Assembly: GCA_010279815.1 (NCBI GenBank)
Contig: QEOQ01000590.1
Span: forward strand, 551,149 to 615,148
From: Brachionus plicatilis
Taxonomy: Eukaryota; Rotifera; Eurotatoria; Ploima; Brachionidae
Direction: 5' to 3'
Length of the DNA stretch: 64,000 nucleotides
The notes beneath the pieces are model-generated. The model worked only from the letters and a program-made list of their open reading frames with translations, was not told where the DNA came from and did not search any database. The translations under genes and the position numbers were made by a program. Positions 12,380 to 25,430 of this stretch are shown here, piece by piece. Positions within the stretch are counted from its first letter, which is position 1, and each line of letters starts with the position of its first letter.

Positions 12380-12617
12380 AATTTGGATTTGGTGTTAGGC
12401 TATATTAAGTTTAATTATAATTAAACAATTTATCGAACGATAATTTTGTATTTTTTTGTGACTTGTTAATTATTTAAATATTTTTTGATACTTTATTGGG
12501 AATAAATTTTTTATCTTAAAATTCTAATTTTATTTGATGGAGTGAATTTTTTTTTAGAAAAAATTAAAAAAAAATTAAATCGAAAATATTTATTGTGTAA
12601 TTGAATTTTGAAGAAAA

Positions 12618-12958
12618 TTATCTAGCATTTGCTAATTCCTTTTGTAATCGTTGACCATATGCTTTTGAAACAATGTTTGCTGCATCAAAAAATCTATCCA
12701 TGCAATAAGTCAAACATTTCTAAAGAAATTAAAATTTTATCAATATGTTTCTTGGAAAAATAAATTTGAACGTACTTGTTCTGAGCTCGATAAAGATGAA
12801 CCAGGTTTTTGTATACACATTTTAAAGCATTTTTCACTAACTTGTTGCAAAAGCTCTTGGGCATGAGCTACATCGAGTTGTTGCTTAATGTTGCTCATTA
12901 GGGCAGCCCTTTCATTTGGGCCAAGGGATCCTTTAGGAGAAGATGATGAATAGTCCAT
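12618..12958 (-). CDS. TIMM13: Mitochondrial small Tim chaperone, TIMM13
   Basis: An intermembrane-space chaperone that, with Tim8, escorts hydrophobic precursors to TIM22 or SAM. Exons on the minus strand: 12776-12958 and 12618-12719, intron 56 nt; 94 aa. The twin CX3C motif is present: CFKMC and, in exon 2, CLTYC. Around it, ANAQELLQ-like [23 protein letters not shown], and [22 protein letters not shown] match TIMM13 rather than TIMM8, 9 or 10. Its start is 587 bp from that of the divergent leucine-rich-repeat gene. Confidence 0.9.
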
Positions 12959-13545
12959 TCTTTAATGCTATGTATTAAATAATTGTAATATTTCTTTGAA
13001 AATTTCAAATTAAGCTAAGTTACTTTATTGTTGAGTCTATAAAAATATTTAAAAGCAAATATAATTTTGCTTTTTTGCAGAATTAAAATAAAATTTATAA
13101 TCGCTCGAAAAAAGTCTTTTTTTAATTAAAAATTAAGCCTTGAAAATTTCATTAACTGACCAAAGTTTAAAATATTAATTAAAAGGTAATTTAATTATTA
13201 ATTTTTAAAGTATATTAATTTTCTTTTATTAAAATGCCTTAGCAGCTATAAAATATTGTTATTTATTTTTCTCCTCAAATAAAAATTTTTCACTTGATTA
13301 ATATCTAAATTAAAAATTAATAAAATCTTAATAAAATATATAATTTTTTTTTAATTATTAAGAAAAAACCAGATTTTTAGTCATTGATTTTAGAAAAATT
13401 ATAAAACTTAGACTCTAAGATAAATGTTAAGTACATTAAACTAAAATTATGAGTTAAATTCAAAATCACGTGATAAAAAAAATCATGCTTTTCTCGACAT
13501 CAATCAATTTATTCTTTTTTTCTCAAATTTTTAAGTATTTTTCTG
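12959..13545. other. Divergent promoter region (TIMM13 / LRR gene)
   Basis: 587 bp of A/T-rich DNA between divergent start codons. No further gene or distinct motif was identified. Confidence 0.5.
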
Positions 13546-15204
13546 ATGCCACCAATTAAACAGCCACAAGACCTGAAGGTTTTCTGTATTTCAAACCTGA
13601 TCAATAATATTGAGTTACATTGGTTAAAATTCCAAAATGGTGGTCAAATCGACAAATCTTTAGATGATCCAAGTACCAATTTTAGCAGAAAAAAATACTT
13701 TATCGGATCATTTGAGCAATTAAATGACAAAACTGTAGATCAAATTATAAAAACGCTCTATCAATCGAAAAATTTCAATAGGAACTACCTTTGTCTTTGT
13801 CTTCATGGCCGACTCAGGTCAGCAGATCTTAGCTTTATCAAAAAAATATCTTTTTTCAATCCACTTATTTGTAACTTTATTGGAAAAAATTGCATTGTAA
13901 GTTAAAAGAAATAAAAAAACTAAATTAAATTTTTTTTTTGAATTAAAAAGAATTTAACAGAACTTAACCTGAGTACATTAAGTGAAATACCACCAAAGAA
14001 TTTATGCACGATATTAAACTCAATGAAAAATTTGAAAAAATTGGATTTGTCCCATACAAAAGCGAACCTTACAGTTTGTCAAGTTCTTGCTGCCATTTGT
14101 CCAAAATTGGAGTATTTAAATTTAGAAAATTGTAAATTTATCTTTGACGATTGTTTAGATGTTCTAAATTCGATTCCCAGACCATTATTTAAATATTTAA
14201 ATATTGACAATGTTTCTTTATCAGATGACAAGATCGAAAAATCTTTGGAACTGTTCAAAGATCTCAAATTTTTTTTGGTATCCGAACTAGTAGATCGTAT
14301 TTGGAAGCTGTACAGAGAGCAGCATGAGGAAAATAAAAACGAAGATTCAAATAATTTTAAACAATATGGTTTAGAGACTTTCTATATTGATTCAGATATT
14401 TTGTTAAAGGAACATCATATGGAAGCATTGGTTTTTACATGTCCAAAAATTAAATTCCTCAGGATAAACTGTTTGAGTAAAAACGAATGCTTAAAGTATC
14501 TGAATGGATTTAATAATTTGTCAGAGCTCACAATTGCCAATCCATCTGTTTTGACATTAAAATTCCACGGGTATTTTCTGGACTTTATCAAGTCTTCTGG
14601 AGCAAAATTGAAGCACCTTACTCTAATTAATTTAGTTGATGTTAATCTACAATGTATAGCAAAATATTGTTCAAATTTAATTAAGTTAAATGTCGAGCTG
14701 ATAGATTATTTTGATTATCACCATAATATAGACTATTATTATGTGCCATGTGAAGATTCAAACATAAAAGAAAGTGAAAAATATTTTTTAAAAAATTTAG
14801 ATCATTTATCCGTAAGCAATATTTTCTCAAAACCGGATGTCATTCATTATAATGTTGGGAAATTTAAAAAACACCTGATCCAATTAGTGTCCAATGGTAA
14901 ATTAAAAACTTTGCATTTGGCTGGTTTGAATGAACTTGATGATGAATTTTTTCAGTGCATGTTTTCGACTCAAGCGCCAAGAGCATGTGGCTTTAAATTT
15001 ATACATCAAAGTATAAAAACTATTGAATTTAAAGGTATGAATAGCATTGGACCAAGATTGATTACAAATTACTTGCTAAATGAAAAAAATAGTCTGCGAG
15101 AAGTTATATTAACCGAATGTAAATTGATAAGCAGACAAGATTCATTTAAAATGAAGCTTTTAGTTAAAATAAATAACTTAGATTGCCAAATAAAGTGGAC
15201 ATGA
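13546..15204 (+). CDS. Leucine-rich-repeat protein, ZYG11/F-box-like, function unknown
   Basis: Two exons, 13546-13896 and 13951-15204, joined by a 54-nt GT-AG intron; 534 aa. The N-terminal 30 residues (LKVFCISNLINNIELHWLKF) look like the helical adaptor-binding start (F-box or VHL-box type) of substrate receptors, but no clear F-box is present. From about residue 95 onward there are irregular leucine-rich repeats: LTELNLSTL, LKKLDLSHT, LEYLNLENC, LKYLNIDNV-type units, then KFLRINCL, LSELTIANP, LKHLTLINL, LIKLNVELI, LKTLHLAGL, LREVILTEC. A role as a ubiquitin-ligase substrate receptor is possible but inferred only from this layout. No signal peptide or membrane segment. Confidence 0.8.
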
Positions 15205-16369
15205 ATTAAAAGTTTTTACTTAAAAAATTTATTGCTTCTTTTTAATTGTTGAATATTAATTTAATAAAAAATTTGTTTTGTTTTTTCATTTTTTTTAATT
15301 TATAAAAATTATGTGGCTTTATTTTAAATGTTTACAAGTATAGCTTGGTACTGGGCATATTAATTATAGAATAAAAAAAAATTAAGTTTAAAAAAAATAA
15401 AATCTAAAATCAGCTTTTTTATTCTGGTACTTAAGTGTTATTAAAATAACCTTATGTAAGTGTGATTGAGATTTCAGTTTAAGTTATAGAATCGTTCATC
15501 TTAAAATAAGATATAAATTTTGAACGTTTCAAAAAAAAAATAATTAAAAATAATTTTTTGAACGGAACTGGAACCAATTTATATCCTTCTTCTATTTGAA
15601 ATATACAGAACTGAATTAGCAAGAAAAGCTGCAATTTAATTAAAGTTTTGATGATTTAAGAAATTGATAAAAAAAAATTAATATATTAATAAATTAATTA
15701 ATTCAAATTTTTATACTTCTGCGATGATGGAATTAAATGTGGTAAAATATTTTGAATCATGTTTACACTGTATTAGTAATTTTTTAAAATATATAATCAA
15801 GTTCAGCACACAAAGCATCCAGTTCCAGAAAAACAAAGCAATTTGGAGCTGCTAAACCTTGGATTATCCAGCACAATTTTGGAATCCTCTCTTAAGAAAA
15901 GATGTTCAAATGATTGAGTTCTGCGAAGAGATACAAAACTTATTGTTAGAGTTAGAATTTGAGCTATTTGTAAATATTTGATAGGCTTAATTTAAATTCA
16001 TTGGAAGAGAGAAAAATAAGAGGTGATTTTATTAAGCAATTTAAATTAATTATTAAATTTCAGTAATGTGATCTGGCATTATCTATTGCCATAACATTAT
16101 TGCACGAGAAGCCATTGTAATGATTTAGAAAAATAAATGATTCGAATTTGTAATCAGAGATCAGACTTTAAAAAACCATTTTTTAATTATTGAAACAGAT
16201 TGCCAAAAAGGTTATAGAAAGAAAAATATCAATAGTTTTAAAAAAATTAGATTTTTAATTCAAAATCAAAATAAAATATCAGGCTTTTATTACACAAATT
16301 ATTTTTAAGTCAAAATAAGGTCCAGTTTTACAGTCATTAGTATTATTATTTTTTTTCATTATAGTAAGA

Positions 16370-16735
16370 CGGCCTAACCGGGTCACCTATTTTTTTGATA
16401 ATCTTCCTAAAGACTCAGTAATGATAGAAAACGCGAAATTTAATCACCCATTATGCCCGAAATTTTTGGGTCACCCGGTTAGCTTCTGGGGTTAATGGGA
16501 TGAGGGGTAATTCGGTTAATCCTGTTAACCCAATTGGCTAATTTTTTCAACCGGTTAGCCCTGAAAATCACACAGATGGGGTGGTCATGTATTTTTACAA
16601 AGGTTAATATGAGTAAAATGGGTTATTTTCAAGGTTTATTTTGTGAATTTTGGCAGTAATTGGGTTAATTGTGGTCCTAATGGGATGATACCCTATTAGC
16701 CGAATTGGCCCAAAAATTCACCCCTTTAAAAAGTC
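16370..16735. repeat. GC-richer element with inverted CTAACCGGGT words
   Basis: An island clearly richer in G/C than its flanks. CTAACCGGGTCACC near 16373 is mirrored by GGGTCACCCGGTTAGC near 16470, bracketing about 110 bp. The rest repeats variants of GGTTAA, GGTTAGCC and TAATGGGAT, with GTTAACC-type palindromes. No open frame is seen. It is probably a non-autonomous DNA element or nested copies of one. Confidence 0.45.
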
Positions 16736-19700
16736 AGTTTAAAAAAAAATGTTAAATTTTTTTTCTTTAGCAAATTCGTTGATCACTTTTTAGATTGAAT
16801 GGCAAAAAAGGTGATTTAAAAAAAATTAAAATATCTGAGATTTAAACCCTAAACCAAATACATAATTTGATGAAAAATCACCCATTTTGATCAATTTTAT
16901 TTTTTGACTCAAAAAAAATTAGAAAAAATTTTTTTTCTACAAGACTTTTTTTTATTTAAATTCTCTGGACACTCAATTACTTATTTTTATAAAAAAAATC
17001 CCAATGCCTATAGAAAATTAACAATTTTCTAAGCTAATTTAATAGTTATCACCCCGTTCACACATCAAATAATTAGGCTGTAATTAGGTTGTTCTGTTTA
17101 AATCTAGAATTAAAAAAAAATGTGATTTCTTAGTTAAATTTTTTACAAATTTCGACATTTTGAATGATAGATTTGACAAAAAAATTTTTTTTTCTGGTTT
17201 TTATTCTGTTGGATATAAAAACATATAAAGATTTGGGCATTTTGAATTTTTGAAGAATTGAGCAAAGAACAAAAAATTTCAGTATTATAAAACATGTTAA
17301 TGCACCAAAATTAGGAGATACTCAAAATCTTTTTTCAACAGATTATAAAAATTATAACGCCTAAAAGGATGAAACAAAAAGTGATCCGACCTTGAAGCAC
17401 TACTAATCGGACAGTTTCTCGTTTTATCCTTTTTTGTCAGACCTTTATGATTTTAAATTATTTAAGCCCATTTTTATACTGCTTTCAGAAAATTATTCCT
17501 GATTATTTGAATTTATTTTTGGCATAGGAGAAAAATTTTGAAAATATTTTTTTTTCCATAATTTGATTTATTTCAGTGTAGTTTGTTTAAATTCTGAAAA
17601 ACTTGAAAAACTTTTTTACTAAAACAGATAATTCATTTAAGAATTTGCACATTTATTGCAGACTTAGGTCTCATGTGTAACAAACTTGTTACAGAATTGA
17701 AATGATCGAATTGAAAGGAACTTTACAACCCCAGCATTTTATAGAACTTAATTATTCCTTATATTAAAAAAGTTGTTCAAGTTTTTCTGAATTGAAATGA
17801 TCGAATAGAAATGAAATTTTATTTTTAAATCAATTCAGAATATTATTTAGAAAAAATAAAAAGCAACTGAAGAGAAACTATCTAGGTTTTTTTGGTCCTT
17901 CATCTTACCATGAAAAATTTTAATTGGTATAAAAAAAATTCAAAATTTCAAGCACCAAAATATCGGACGCCTACTTTTTTCGATTTAGAAAAATATTTTC
18001 AAAACTTATAAATTAACCATATGTAATCAACATGTGATTTATATGATATGGTCGGTTAATTTTATATTTGTTGTCAAAACAAATAAATTCTTTTTCTGAT
18101 CGATTGTTTTTAAATTTCACTTAAAAAAAAGTTTTTTGATTTCAAAATTATTTTTTTTTAAACTGGAAGATTTTTTATTCAATAGCCAGTTTAAATCATT
18201 TGAAAATCGAATAAAAAGTATCTTGGAGAATTTAATAAAAAACATTTGAAAATCATAGAGAAAAATACATATCCTTTTTTAATGACTTGTTAAAATCAAT
18301 TCACCTAAATTTCTCAAAAATTATCAATTCCAATTGAATATTATAGAAATGAGAAATCATTTATAAATTTAAGTAAAAACAGAAATAAAAATTCCCTATA
18401 AAAATTTTGTTCACACACAAAAGTAAATAAAAATAATTATTCTCTAATATACTGGTCTAATGCTTTTTTCTACCAAGTTTTTGCAAAATTTGAATAGAAA
18501 ATATTTTAGAATAGAGCTTAAAATGAATGTGGCGCTATTAGTAAGCACTCTTGGTAAAATTTCAATCAATTTGCCCATATTTTTTCTAAATTTTTAGTTA
18601 TTTTTGTTTTACGCAACGTTTCACAGCATATTTTAAAGAGAAATGATTATCAATTTTTTATTTATTTTAATTTGATTTAATTTTTAAAAATTGATATTTT
18701 TATTTCAAAGAAAAATTGGATCAAGCTTATAAAAATGATTTTTTTTTCAATAACTATTAAAATTTATGAAAGTTGTATAATTAAAATTTTTATTCAGAAA
18801 TATTGGTGAAAAAATAATAAATCGTTCTTTTTAATCTGCTACAGCATTTAATAATTTTAAAAAAATAGCAAGCTATTTGATTAAAGCTAATCATTTCTAA
18901 GAGAGTAAATTTTAGAGCTCTATTATAGTATTAAGTTGACTTTTGAAAGAATTTTTGTTAGCAAGTGATTTTGCTTTTAAAAAAATGAAGATAGCATATG
19001 CTTCTAAAATTGAAATTCATTCATTGTTGTTGATCGCATTCAATTTGAAAAATTTTACTCAGTATAGAATAAAATGATCTCGAAATGAATAGGGTTCTAT
19101 ATATTATTGAAATGATTTATTATTTCTATTCAAAAAAAATAAAATGAATTCAAAAACTTAAAATGCTTAAATAAACTTATTTATGAGAAAATGAAAAATA
19201 AATCTTGGAAATATTTTAAAGCGTTGAAAAAAAAAGAGGAAAACTTTGACTAATTCATCAAAAATATTACGTTAACTTTTTCTTGAACGATTCTAATGTA
19301 GTTTCAAGTTCTTTCTTAAATTAAATAAATGAATTAAAATCACAAAATTATAAAATAAATATGGATTTTATTTTAGAGAATTTTTTCATCAAAAGAAAAT
19401 AAATTGATCTAAAAGTAAAAGCAATTTCAAATTTAGATTTGAAACCATACACTTAAAAATTGGGCTTAAAAATTTTAATTTTTATTTATTTTTTGCTTTT
19501 TTTTTAGTATTAAATTAAAAAATTTATTCATAAAATCAATCAAATTCTTTATACATCTAATTTAAATAAAATTTCAGAAAATAAAAAACAAAAAAATTAA
19601 GAATTAAGTAGAATATTTTAGGTTTAAATTGTTTAAATTTTTGAAGATCCGGAAAAAAAAAAGTTACAGTAAAATAATACTTCCTTTCAACTTCTTACTT

Positions 19701-20102
19701 GAATTACCATATTTTATATAAAAAGTTCATGATAGAAAAAAGAAAATTTGATAAATTTAGTTTTTTAAAAATGCAAAGTCTGCTTTCATGTCAACCGAAA
19801 GAGTGATGATTAATTTTGGAGCCAAGCGTAATCCTCAGATAATCTTAACTTTAAACTGATAATTTAAATGGTTTCAATGGATTTTAAGATCAACCTGAAT
19901 ATTTTTCTTTGATTGTTTAAAAAAATCTTTAATTTTTCACTAGAATTTGTGGTATTCTGAGAGATAGGTAAGAATTGTGATAACTTATGCAAAATCTAGT
20001 AGGCCTATCTAATACACCAAAATCAAATTCCTGTTTTAGTTTCACAATTTTTTCAGACAATCTCTAACGATTCAACAATGTTTATTTCGCTTGGTTCCGC
20101 AT

Positions 20103-20575
20103 GTTTTCAGACCCCATTGTTAAGACAGAAATCAAGCTTAACTTTTCAAACTTTGATCAATAATCTTTTATTTTTTAAGCATGTTTGTTTTAAGAGAAGA
20201 AAAAAAGTTATGATGATGAAGCAAACACCAAGTGGCTTTACATCATCATGCAATGAAAGAGAATTAACTTTTTATTCTTGTTTCTACTTTTTTTCTTTTG
20301 CTTTAATTGAATTTCAAGTCATGGCTATATTTTGGAAAAATTTTGATTATGAAATTTTACAATTTAAGAAGAAACAGAAACCACGTTTAAAAATAACATA
20401 AATAAATAAAATGCAAAAATGATGCTATCACATTCTGATAAATACTTGATAATTATGATGGTGAATGCATGCTTACTTGCAAAGCGCTTTTATTCTTCAT
20501 GATTTTCAGACCTTAGTGTTATGACGAAAATCAAACTTAACTTTTCAAGCTTTGATCTATTAAGTTAAATTTAAT
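20103..20575 (+). repeat. Direct repeat pair, about 65-70 bp, 400 bp apart
   Basis: The unit starting TTTTCAGACC and containing AATCAAGCTTAACTTTTC and CTTTGATC occurs near 20103-20165, and again with a few substitutions near 20503-20575. This indicates a local duplication. Confidence 0.6.
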
Positions 20576-20991
20576 TTTGACCATACTTTTTTTTTCAACG
20601 AAGTGTGTTGATCACGTTTTTATTCACGGATATCATTTTATAGCTGATTAAATGGTCTTTTAATTTAAACCATTTTAGTAAAACATTAACCGTATTTCAT
20701 CAAGTCGAAGTAACCGCAAATAGAAGAAACTTGCTAGTGTTTGAATTGTTTTTCTCCAAAAAATGTGTTTCGTTTTAGAAAAAAAAAATGGAAAAATTTA
20801 TTTTATTTGAGTCACTTTTTTTTAACTTTTTTATTTTTAAATGAGGCCAAAATAATATTGATAAATAAATGTAATAAATAAAAATCTTTTGATGACCGAA
20901 CTCTCTTTTATTTTACGGTATTTTTTCTTATTTCTCATCAATTAAAATAAAAATTAGTAACAAATAAATTTTTAAACAAATAAAACAACTG

Positions 20992-21120
20992 ATACAAAAA
21001 GAGATTGATAATATCATTGAATTCTGCAAAAAATGGGGATTTAAAATAAATGAGTCCAAAACATGCTATTCGGTCTTCACGACCACAGGGCAATCAAGCA
21101 ACTACCAAAGCAAATACTTG
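20992..21120 (+). mobile_element. Reverse-transcriptase fragment (non-LTR type)
   Basis: The plus-strand translation reads EIDNIIEFCKKWGFKINESK and then TCYSVFTTTGQ, a common non-LTR reverse-transcriptase segment just after the catalytic YxDD region. Only about 40 codons remain. Confidence 0.6.
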
Positions 21121-21127
21121 GTAAAAT

Positions 21128-22035
21128 TCAAAATTGATAAAATAAATAATAAATTGCTCTCGAACCTAACTTGATTTTTTTTGGCATTAAGATAGATCTT
21201 GTAGAACAAATCCTCAAGATTATTAAGTTTTTTCCATTAAAAACGAGTATCAGCACAATCTGCGTGACATTAAAATAGAAAGTTCCATATGCTAGCAGTT
21301 TTGTTGAAAAAAAAGTTGTCTCTTTGTTGGAGCCTCGAAATTTCGTTTTGAATTTGAAGCAGTGGCCTCTGTCCTTGTTTTTTGTGACATTTAAATTGTT
21401 GCTTTTTTCAACTAAGTCTATTCTATACATGAACCTGTACAATTGAATAAGATCTCCTCTTTTTAATCTTTCCACCAGATTTGGAATGTTCAAGGCCTTC
21501 AATCTGTTTCATACGGTTTGTTACCTATTGAAGAAAAAATTTTCCTCCCTCTTTGCTGAATCCTTTCGACATTCTCACAGTCACACTTAAGAATTAGAGA
21601 CCATACGGGCACCGCAAATTCCAAAAGGAGACGAGCAAAAGTTAAATATAGAGATCTAAAAAACTTAAAATCAAAACGAGCAAATTATTTCCTGATGCGA
21701 CCTAGCATTTGATTTGCTTTGTTTGTAGCCTTTATCACTTGATTGTTCGATTTCAGATTTGCATTGAAAATAGCTCCAAGACCTCTTTAGGTTTCTGACG
21801 TTGCTAACCATTGATAAAGTAAAGATTTTTTTTTCTTATGACTATAATACATGACCATAAATTTTGATGTATTGAAGAGAAGAAGCCAATCTTGAGTCCA
21901 CTTAAAAACCATATCTAAATCTGATTGTAGCTTCGCGGGCCTCATTTCAGATACCGTTTGCGAGAACATTTAAGTATCATCTGCATATATTTTGACAACA
22001 TTGTCTATTCCTTTTGGTAGATCATTGATATACAA
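21128..22035 (-). mobile_element. Decayed LINE reverse transcriptase, 3' part
   Basis: On the minus strand the order of motifs is that of a non-LTR retrotransposon: LYINDLPKGIDNVVKIYADDT (YADD catalytic box, about 21975-22030), then WTQDWLLLFNTSKFMVMYYS, an AIFNANLKSNNQV segment, NKANQMLGRIRK, AVPVWSLILK, ERIQQRG, and LKRGDLIQLYRFMYRID. Stops and frame changes interrupt it (one stop directly follows YADDT), so it is inactive. The 5' part is absent. Confidence 0.8.
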
Positions 22036-22558
22036 AACGAACAAAATTCTTTAAATTTTTGTGAAATTAAGATGTGACCACGAACTAATTGCCAAGGAAA
22101 TGAGCGATTTTATTGCAATAAAGGACACAGTGAACCATGCCATATATTCAAGCTCTAGTAGCCACCTTATTCCAAAACCTTTCTGAAGTTTCAATTAACT
22201 TTATTTAATTGTATTTTGGATTTATTTTTAATTTTCTATACTTTTTCCAAACAGAAGGCTGAAAAGAGGGTAAAAGCCGCTTGAAACTGGCTTCTACTTT
22301 AAATCTAAGTTATTTTTCAAATAAAAAAAAAATTTTAACAAGCATAAAAAAAAAATTTTTTTAATTTTTTTATTTTGAGAAAGTTTATCTAAAAAAAATA
22401 ATTAAAAGAGCAATTGTCTCTTATTTGAAGAAGAAAAAATATTAATTTAAATAAATTCCTATTGATTTGACATGTAGCATAAGAGGAGACGAAGAAATGA
22501 AAAAAAAAAAAAATCAACCTAAATTTAAAATTAAATCATCATCAACTAAAATAAAACG

Positions 22559-22583
22559 CCAACAACAACAACAACAACAACAA
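22559..22583. repeat. (CAA)n microsatellite; nearby (AAG)n runs
   Basis: A run of CAA repeats. AAG runs follow near 22885 and 23070. They lie just downstream of SoxB, probably in or near its 3' UTR. Confidence 0.8.
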
Positions 22584-23099
22584 AAAAAAACATCAATAAA
22601 AAAATTCAAAAGAAAATTTTTACATCTTTTTCGAAAACATTACTTTTTCTTGTGTTCCCTCTATTGGAATAATCTAAATGGTTTACAAATAAATTTACAC
22701 TGTAATCATGTGGCGTTAAAAGAAGGTGAACAGAAAAAAAATCAACAAAAAAATTGTAAAAAAAAAAAAAAGCAAAAAACAAAAAGCATCCAAAAACACT
22801 TAGTCGATCACAGACATTAGCATTTTGGCCGCGTCTACCAATCGATTCTGAACCACTACTTTAACAGAAGAGAAAATAATAAGAAGAAGAAGAAGAAGCA
22901 CAAACATTCCATTTATTTAAGTGCCGCACATTTCTCTCGGACACTGGTCAATTCTCATCATTCACTCCTATACTGTTATTCATCATTTTTGTTTTGCAAT
23001 AATATCTAGTTGATTAGTACTCTGTGCATTCTATGAACAATCGGTCGATCGGTAACATTCAACAAGTAGAAGAAGAAGAAGAAGAAGAAGTCACAACAT

Positions 23100-24932
23100 T
23101 TATGCTGAAACGGCAGCAGGCGTTGTTTGGCCGGAGGCCTGGGGCGGTGAATGGGGGGCGGCGCGCGTCAACTCCGAGCTGGGCGACGAGTCGCCCCGGA
23201 CGCTCAGCATGGGCGGCTGCTGCTGCTGCTGCGACAAACTCTGCGACAAACTCTGCTGAACGGCAGCGGCAGCAGCGATTATGTGATACGGATGGTGGAG
23301 GAGCGATGTCAAATTTTGGTCGTTGGCGAGCTGCGGTGGCGGCGGCGGTGTCGAGCTCTGTTGAGCTGAGGACAAGTGCTGGCCGTGCGCGTACGCATAC
23401 TCGTTTGGCTGACTTTGAGTGACGTAGAACATGGGCGAGGTGCTGGGATTGCGGGACGCTCGCTGATGCTGCGGACTGTTGGTCAGGCTGTTGGCCGAGT
23501 TGTTAGAGCTGGTGCTGGACGACGAGCAGGACGAGGACGACGACGACGACTCTTGTTTGATGGAGGGCGGCGGCGTCAACTGGTTCGAGTAGTAGTTGGT
23601 CGACATCGCATACTGCGAGTTTTGGTGCACGGGCGTACTCGCTTGGGTCTTGTTGGCCGCGTACAGCTGGCTGTACAGCGCTTGACTAGCAGCAGTTGAA
23701 TTGGGCGTCGATTGAACGTTGGTCGTCTTGGCTATTTGGTGATAGCTCTGTGGTTGCTGCTGCTGCTGCTGCTGTTGGTGGTGGTGGTGGTGGATGTAGG
23801 CGGGCTCGTGTAGAGAGTGGTCGGACGGCCACGAGCTCTGGTAGGCCGCCGAGTGGTGGTGCAGATGGTGCTGCGGGTTGAGCATGTGTGGCGTTTGGCT
23901 GGTGTAGGCCTGGTTGTGCTGGAATTGGCCGGGAAAGACGTGCGCCGAGCTCTGCTGCTGGTGGTGTTGGTGATGATGGCCGTGTTGAGAAAGCGAGTGA
24001 TGGACGAGATGGCCTTGCTGCTGCTGCTGCTGCTGCTGTTGCTGATGCTGATGCTGCAGGTAGTGTTGATGATTGGCGGCGAATTGATGGTTTGAATGGG
24101 AGTTGATGGCGGCCAAGTGATGGTGCAGGCCGTGCTGATTTAGCTGGCCGTTGGGCGCGTTCGTGTGAGCGGCGGAGGTGAGCGAGCCGATTTTTTCTTT
24201 TTTAAGAATTGACTTGTTTTTGCGCCTGGGCCTGTACTTGTAGTCCGGGTGCTCCTTCATGTGGACGGCCCGGAGCCGCTTGGCCTCGTCGATGTACGGA
24301 CGCTTCTCGTCCTCGTTGAGCATTTTCCACTCGGCGCCCAAACGTTTGCTGATCTCCGAGTTGTGCATCTTGGGATTTTCCTGCGCCATTTGACGCCGCT
24401 TGCTCCTCGACCAGACCATGAACGCGTTCATGGGCCTCTTCACGCGCTCCAAATCGACACTGGACGCGGTCTTGGCCGACATGCGGCCCGGCGGCTGGCC
24501 GCGACCCACGCTGCCCATCGAAGAGTCGTTGGGCGACGGCGACGACGATGACAAAATTTCTCCGCTCTCCTCCTCTTCGTCGTCGTCGTCGTTCATCTCG
24601 TCGTCGTCCTGCTCCTCGTTCAGCTTGCTGCTCTGAACGCCCGCCGCCTCATAGTGCGCCTCGCTCGCGTACTGCTGCTCGAGCATGTACTGCTGCTGCT
24701 GTAGGTGGTGCTGGTGGTGGGCAAAGTGATGGCCGCTGATTTGATGCTGATTGAAGTGGGCCGGGGCGTACGGCGACGCCTGGCTGGCAAAGTTCTGCCC
24801 CTGCGAGTAGTTCTGCAGCATCATTTGGCCCATCAGTGGACTCTGGTGGTCCATGTCGCCACTCGCCACTGGCCCTTGGCCTCCGCCGCCGCCTCCTCCT
24901 CCGCTGAACATCGCCACCAAATTGCTAACCAT
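23100..24932 (-). CDS. SoxB-family HMG-box transcription factor
   Basis: A sequence-specific DNA-binding factor (ACAAT/ATTGT sites), known in animals for neural and stem-cell roles. It is a single uninterrupted exon of 610 aa, as is usual for SoxB genes. The HMG box spans about residues 163-241: [72 protein letters not shown], closest to the Sox1/2/3 and SoxB2 group. The N-terminal part is about 160 residues, far longer than in vertebrate Sox2, with a Gly run (11-18), Gln/His tracts and an acidic stretch (about 108-122). The C-terminal part is low complexity (Gln, His, Ser, Ala runs). It has much higher GC than anything around it. The start is ATG in an AAAAATGG context. SoxB1 versus SoxB2 is left open. 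Confidence 0.95.
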   Translation of the reverse strand: MVSNLVAMFSGGGGGGGGQGPVASGDMDHQSPLMGQMMLQNYSQGQNFASQASPYAPAHFNQHQISGHHFAHHQHHLQQQQYMLEQQYASEAHYEAAGVQSSKLNEEQDDDEMNDDDDEEEESGEILSSSSPSPNDSSMGSVGRGQPPGRMSAKTASSVDLERVKRPMNAFMVWSRSKRRQMAQENPKMHNSEISKRLGAEWKMLNEDEKRPYIDEAKRLRAVHMKEHPDYKYRPRRKNKSILKKEKIGSLTSAAHTNAPNGQLNQHGLHHHLAAINSHSNHQFAANHQHYLQHQHQQQQQQQQQQGHLVHHSLSQHGHHHQHHQQQSSAHVFPGQFQHNQAYTSQTPHMLNPQHHLHHHSAAYQSSWPSDHSLHEPAYIHHHHHQQQQQQQQPQSYHQIAKTTNVQSTPNSTAASQALYSQLYAANKTQASTPVHQNSQYAMSTNYYSNQLTPPPSIKQESSSSSSSCSSSSTSSNNSANSLTNSPQHQRASRNPSTSPMFYVTQSQPNEYAYAHGQHLSSAQQSSTPPPPPQLANDQNLTSLLHHPYHIIAAAAAVQQSLSQSLSQQQQQPPMLSVRGDSSPSSELTRAAPHSPPQASGQTTPAAVSA

Positions 24933-25157
24933 TTTTCTTTTGTCGTTGTTTCTTTTTTACGTAACAAAATTTGTCGAACAACAATACAATTGACTTTTTG
25001 TTTGTTTCAATTTAAACAAGCTTAAAATTAAAAAAAAAATTTTTTTTTTATTAAATTTTTATTTCAGAAATTGGTCAAAAGATGAAAAGAAGAATGTTGG
25101 AAGTATTGACTAAGAACAATGAAGAAAATTGAATTTTTTTTTAAAACGTTTTCTAAT

Positions 25158-25430
25158 ATGTGTGTGTGTGTGTATAATTAATAGAATTAGTGTTAATCGA
25201 CAATTTAGAGCTTCTAAATTTAGATTGTCGAGAAATTCTTGGGTCTAGATGTTTTTATTTTTTTTTGTTAAAAATAAGCGCTTTTTGTGAAAATAATTGA
25301 AAATAAAGTTTGGTGGTGATGGAGAAGAACTAAGTCAACGGGCTCAGCAGAGATCAAGTAACTTTGCATCATCATGCAATAGAAGAGAGAGCTAGAGAAC
25401 GAGAGAGAGAGAGAAAGAGAGAGAGAGGAA
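25158..25430. repeat. (TG)n and (GA)n microsatellites upstream of SoxB
   Basis: A TG run at 25158-25174 and an interrupted GA run at 25381-25430. Both lie a few hundred bases upstream of the SoxB start codon. Confidence 0.8.

Larger units (their letters stand above)
15205..23099. other. 7.9-kb spacer downstream of SoxB, with repeats and LINE remnants
   Basis: No intact gene. It contains a GC-richer repeated patch (16370-16735), a 65-70 bp direct repeat pair (about 20103-20165 and 20503-20575), a segment similar to one upstream of SoxB (20215-20355), a plus-strand reverse-transcriptase scrap (20992-21120), a minus-strand LINE remnant (21128-22035), and microsatellites near 22.56 and 22.9 kb. 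The last several hundred bases should include the SoxB 3' UTR. Open frames at 20078-20401 and 22467-22820 have low-complexity or repeat-derived translations and are not called genes. Confidence 0.55.

Noticed and set aside
20078..20401. 107-codon plus-strand open frame
   Set aside because: It lies over a locally duplicated segment; the peptide has no domain and no splice or composition support.
22467..22820. 117-codon Lys/Gln-rich frame
   Set aside because: Driven by poly-A and CAA microsatellites just downstream of SoxB; low complexity.
23024..23422. Plus-strand frames across SoxB (several, 60-132 codons)
   Set aside because: Antisense shadows of the GC-rich SoxB coding sequence.
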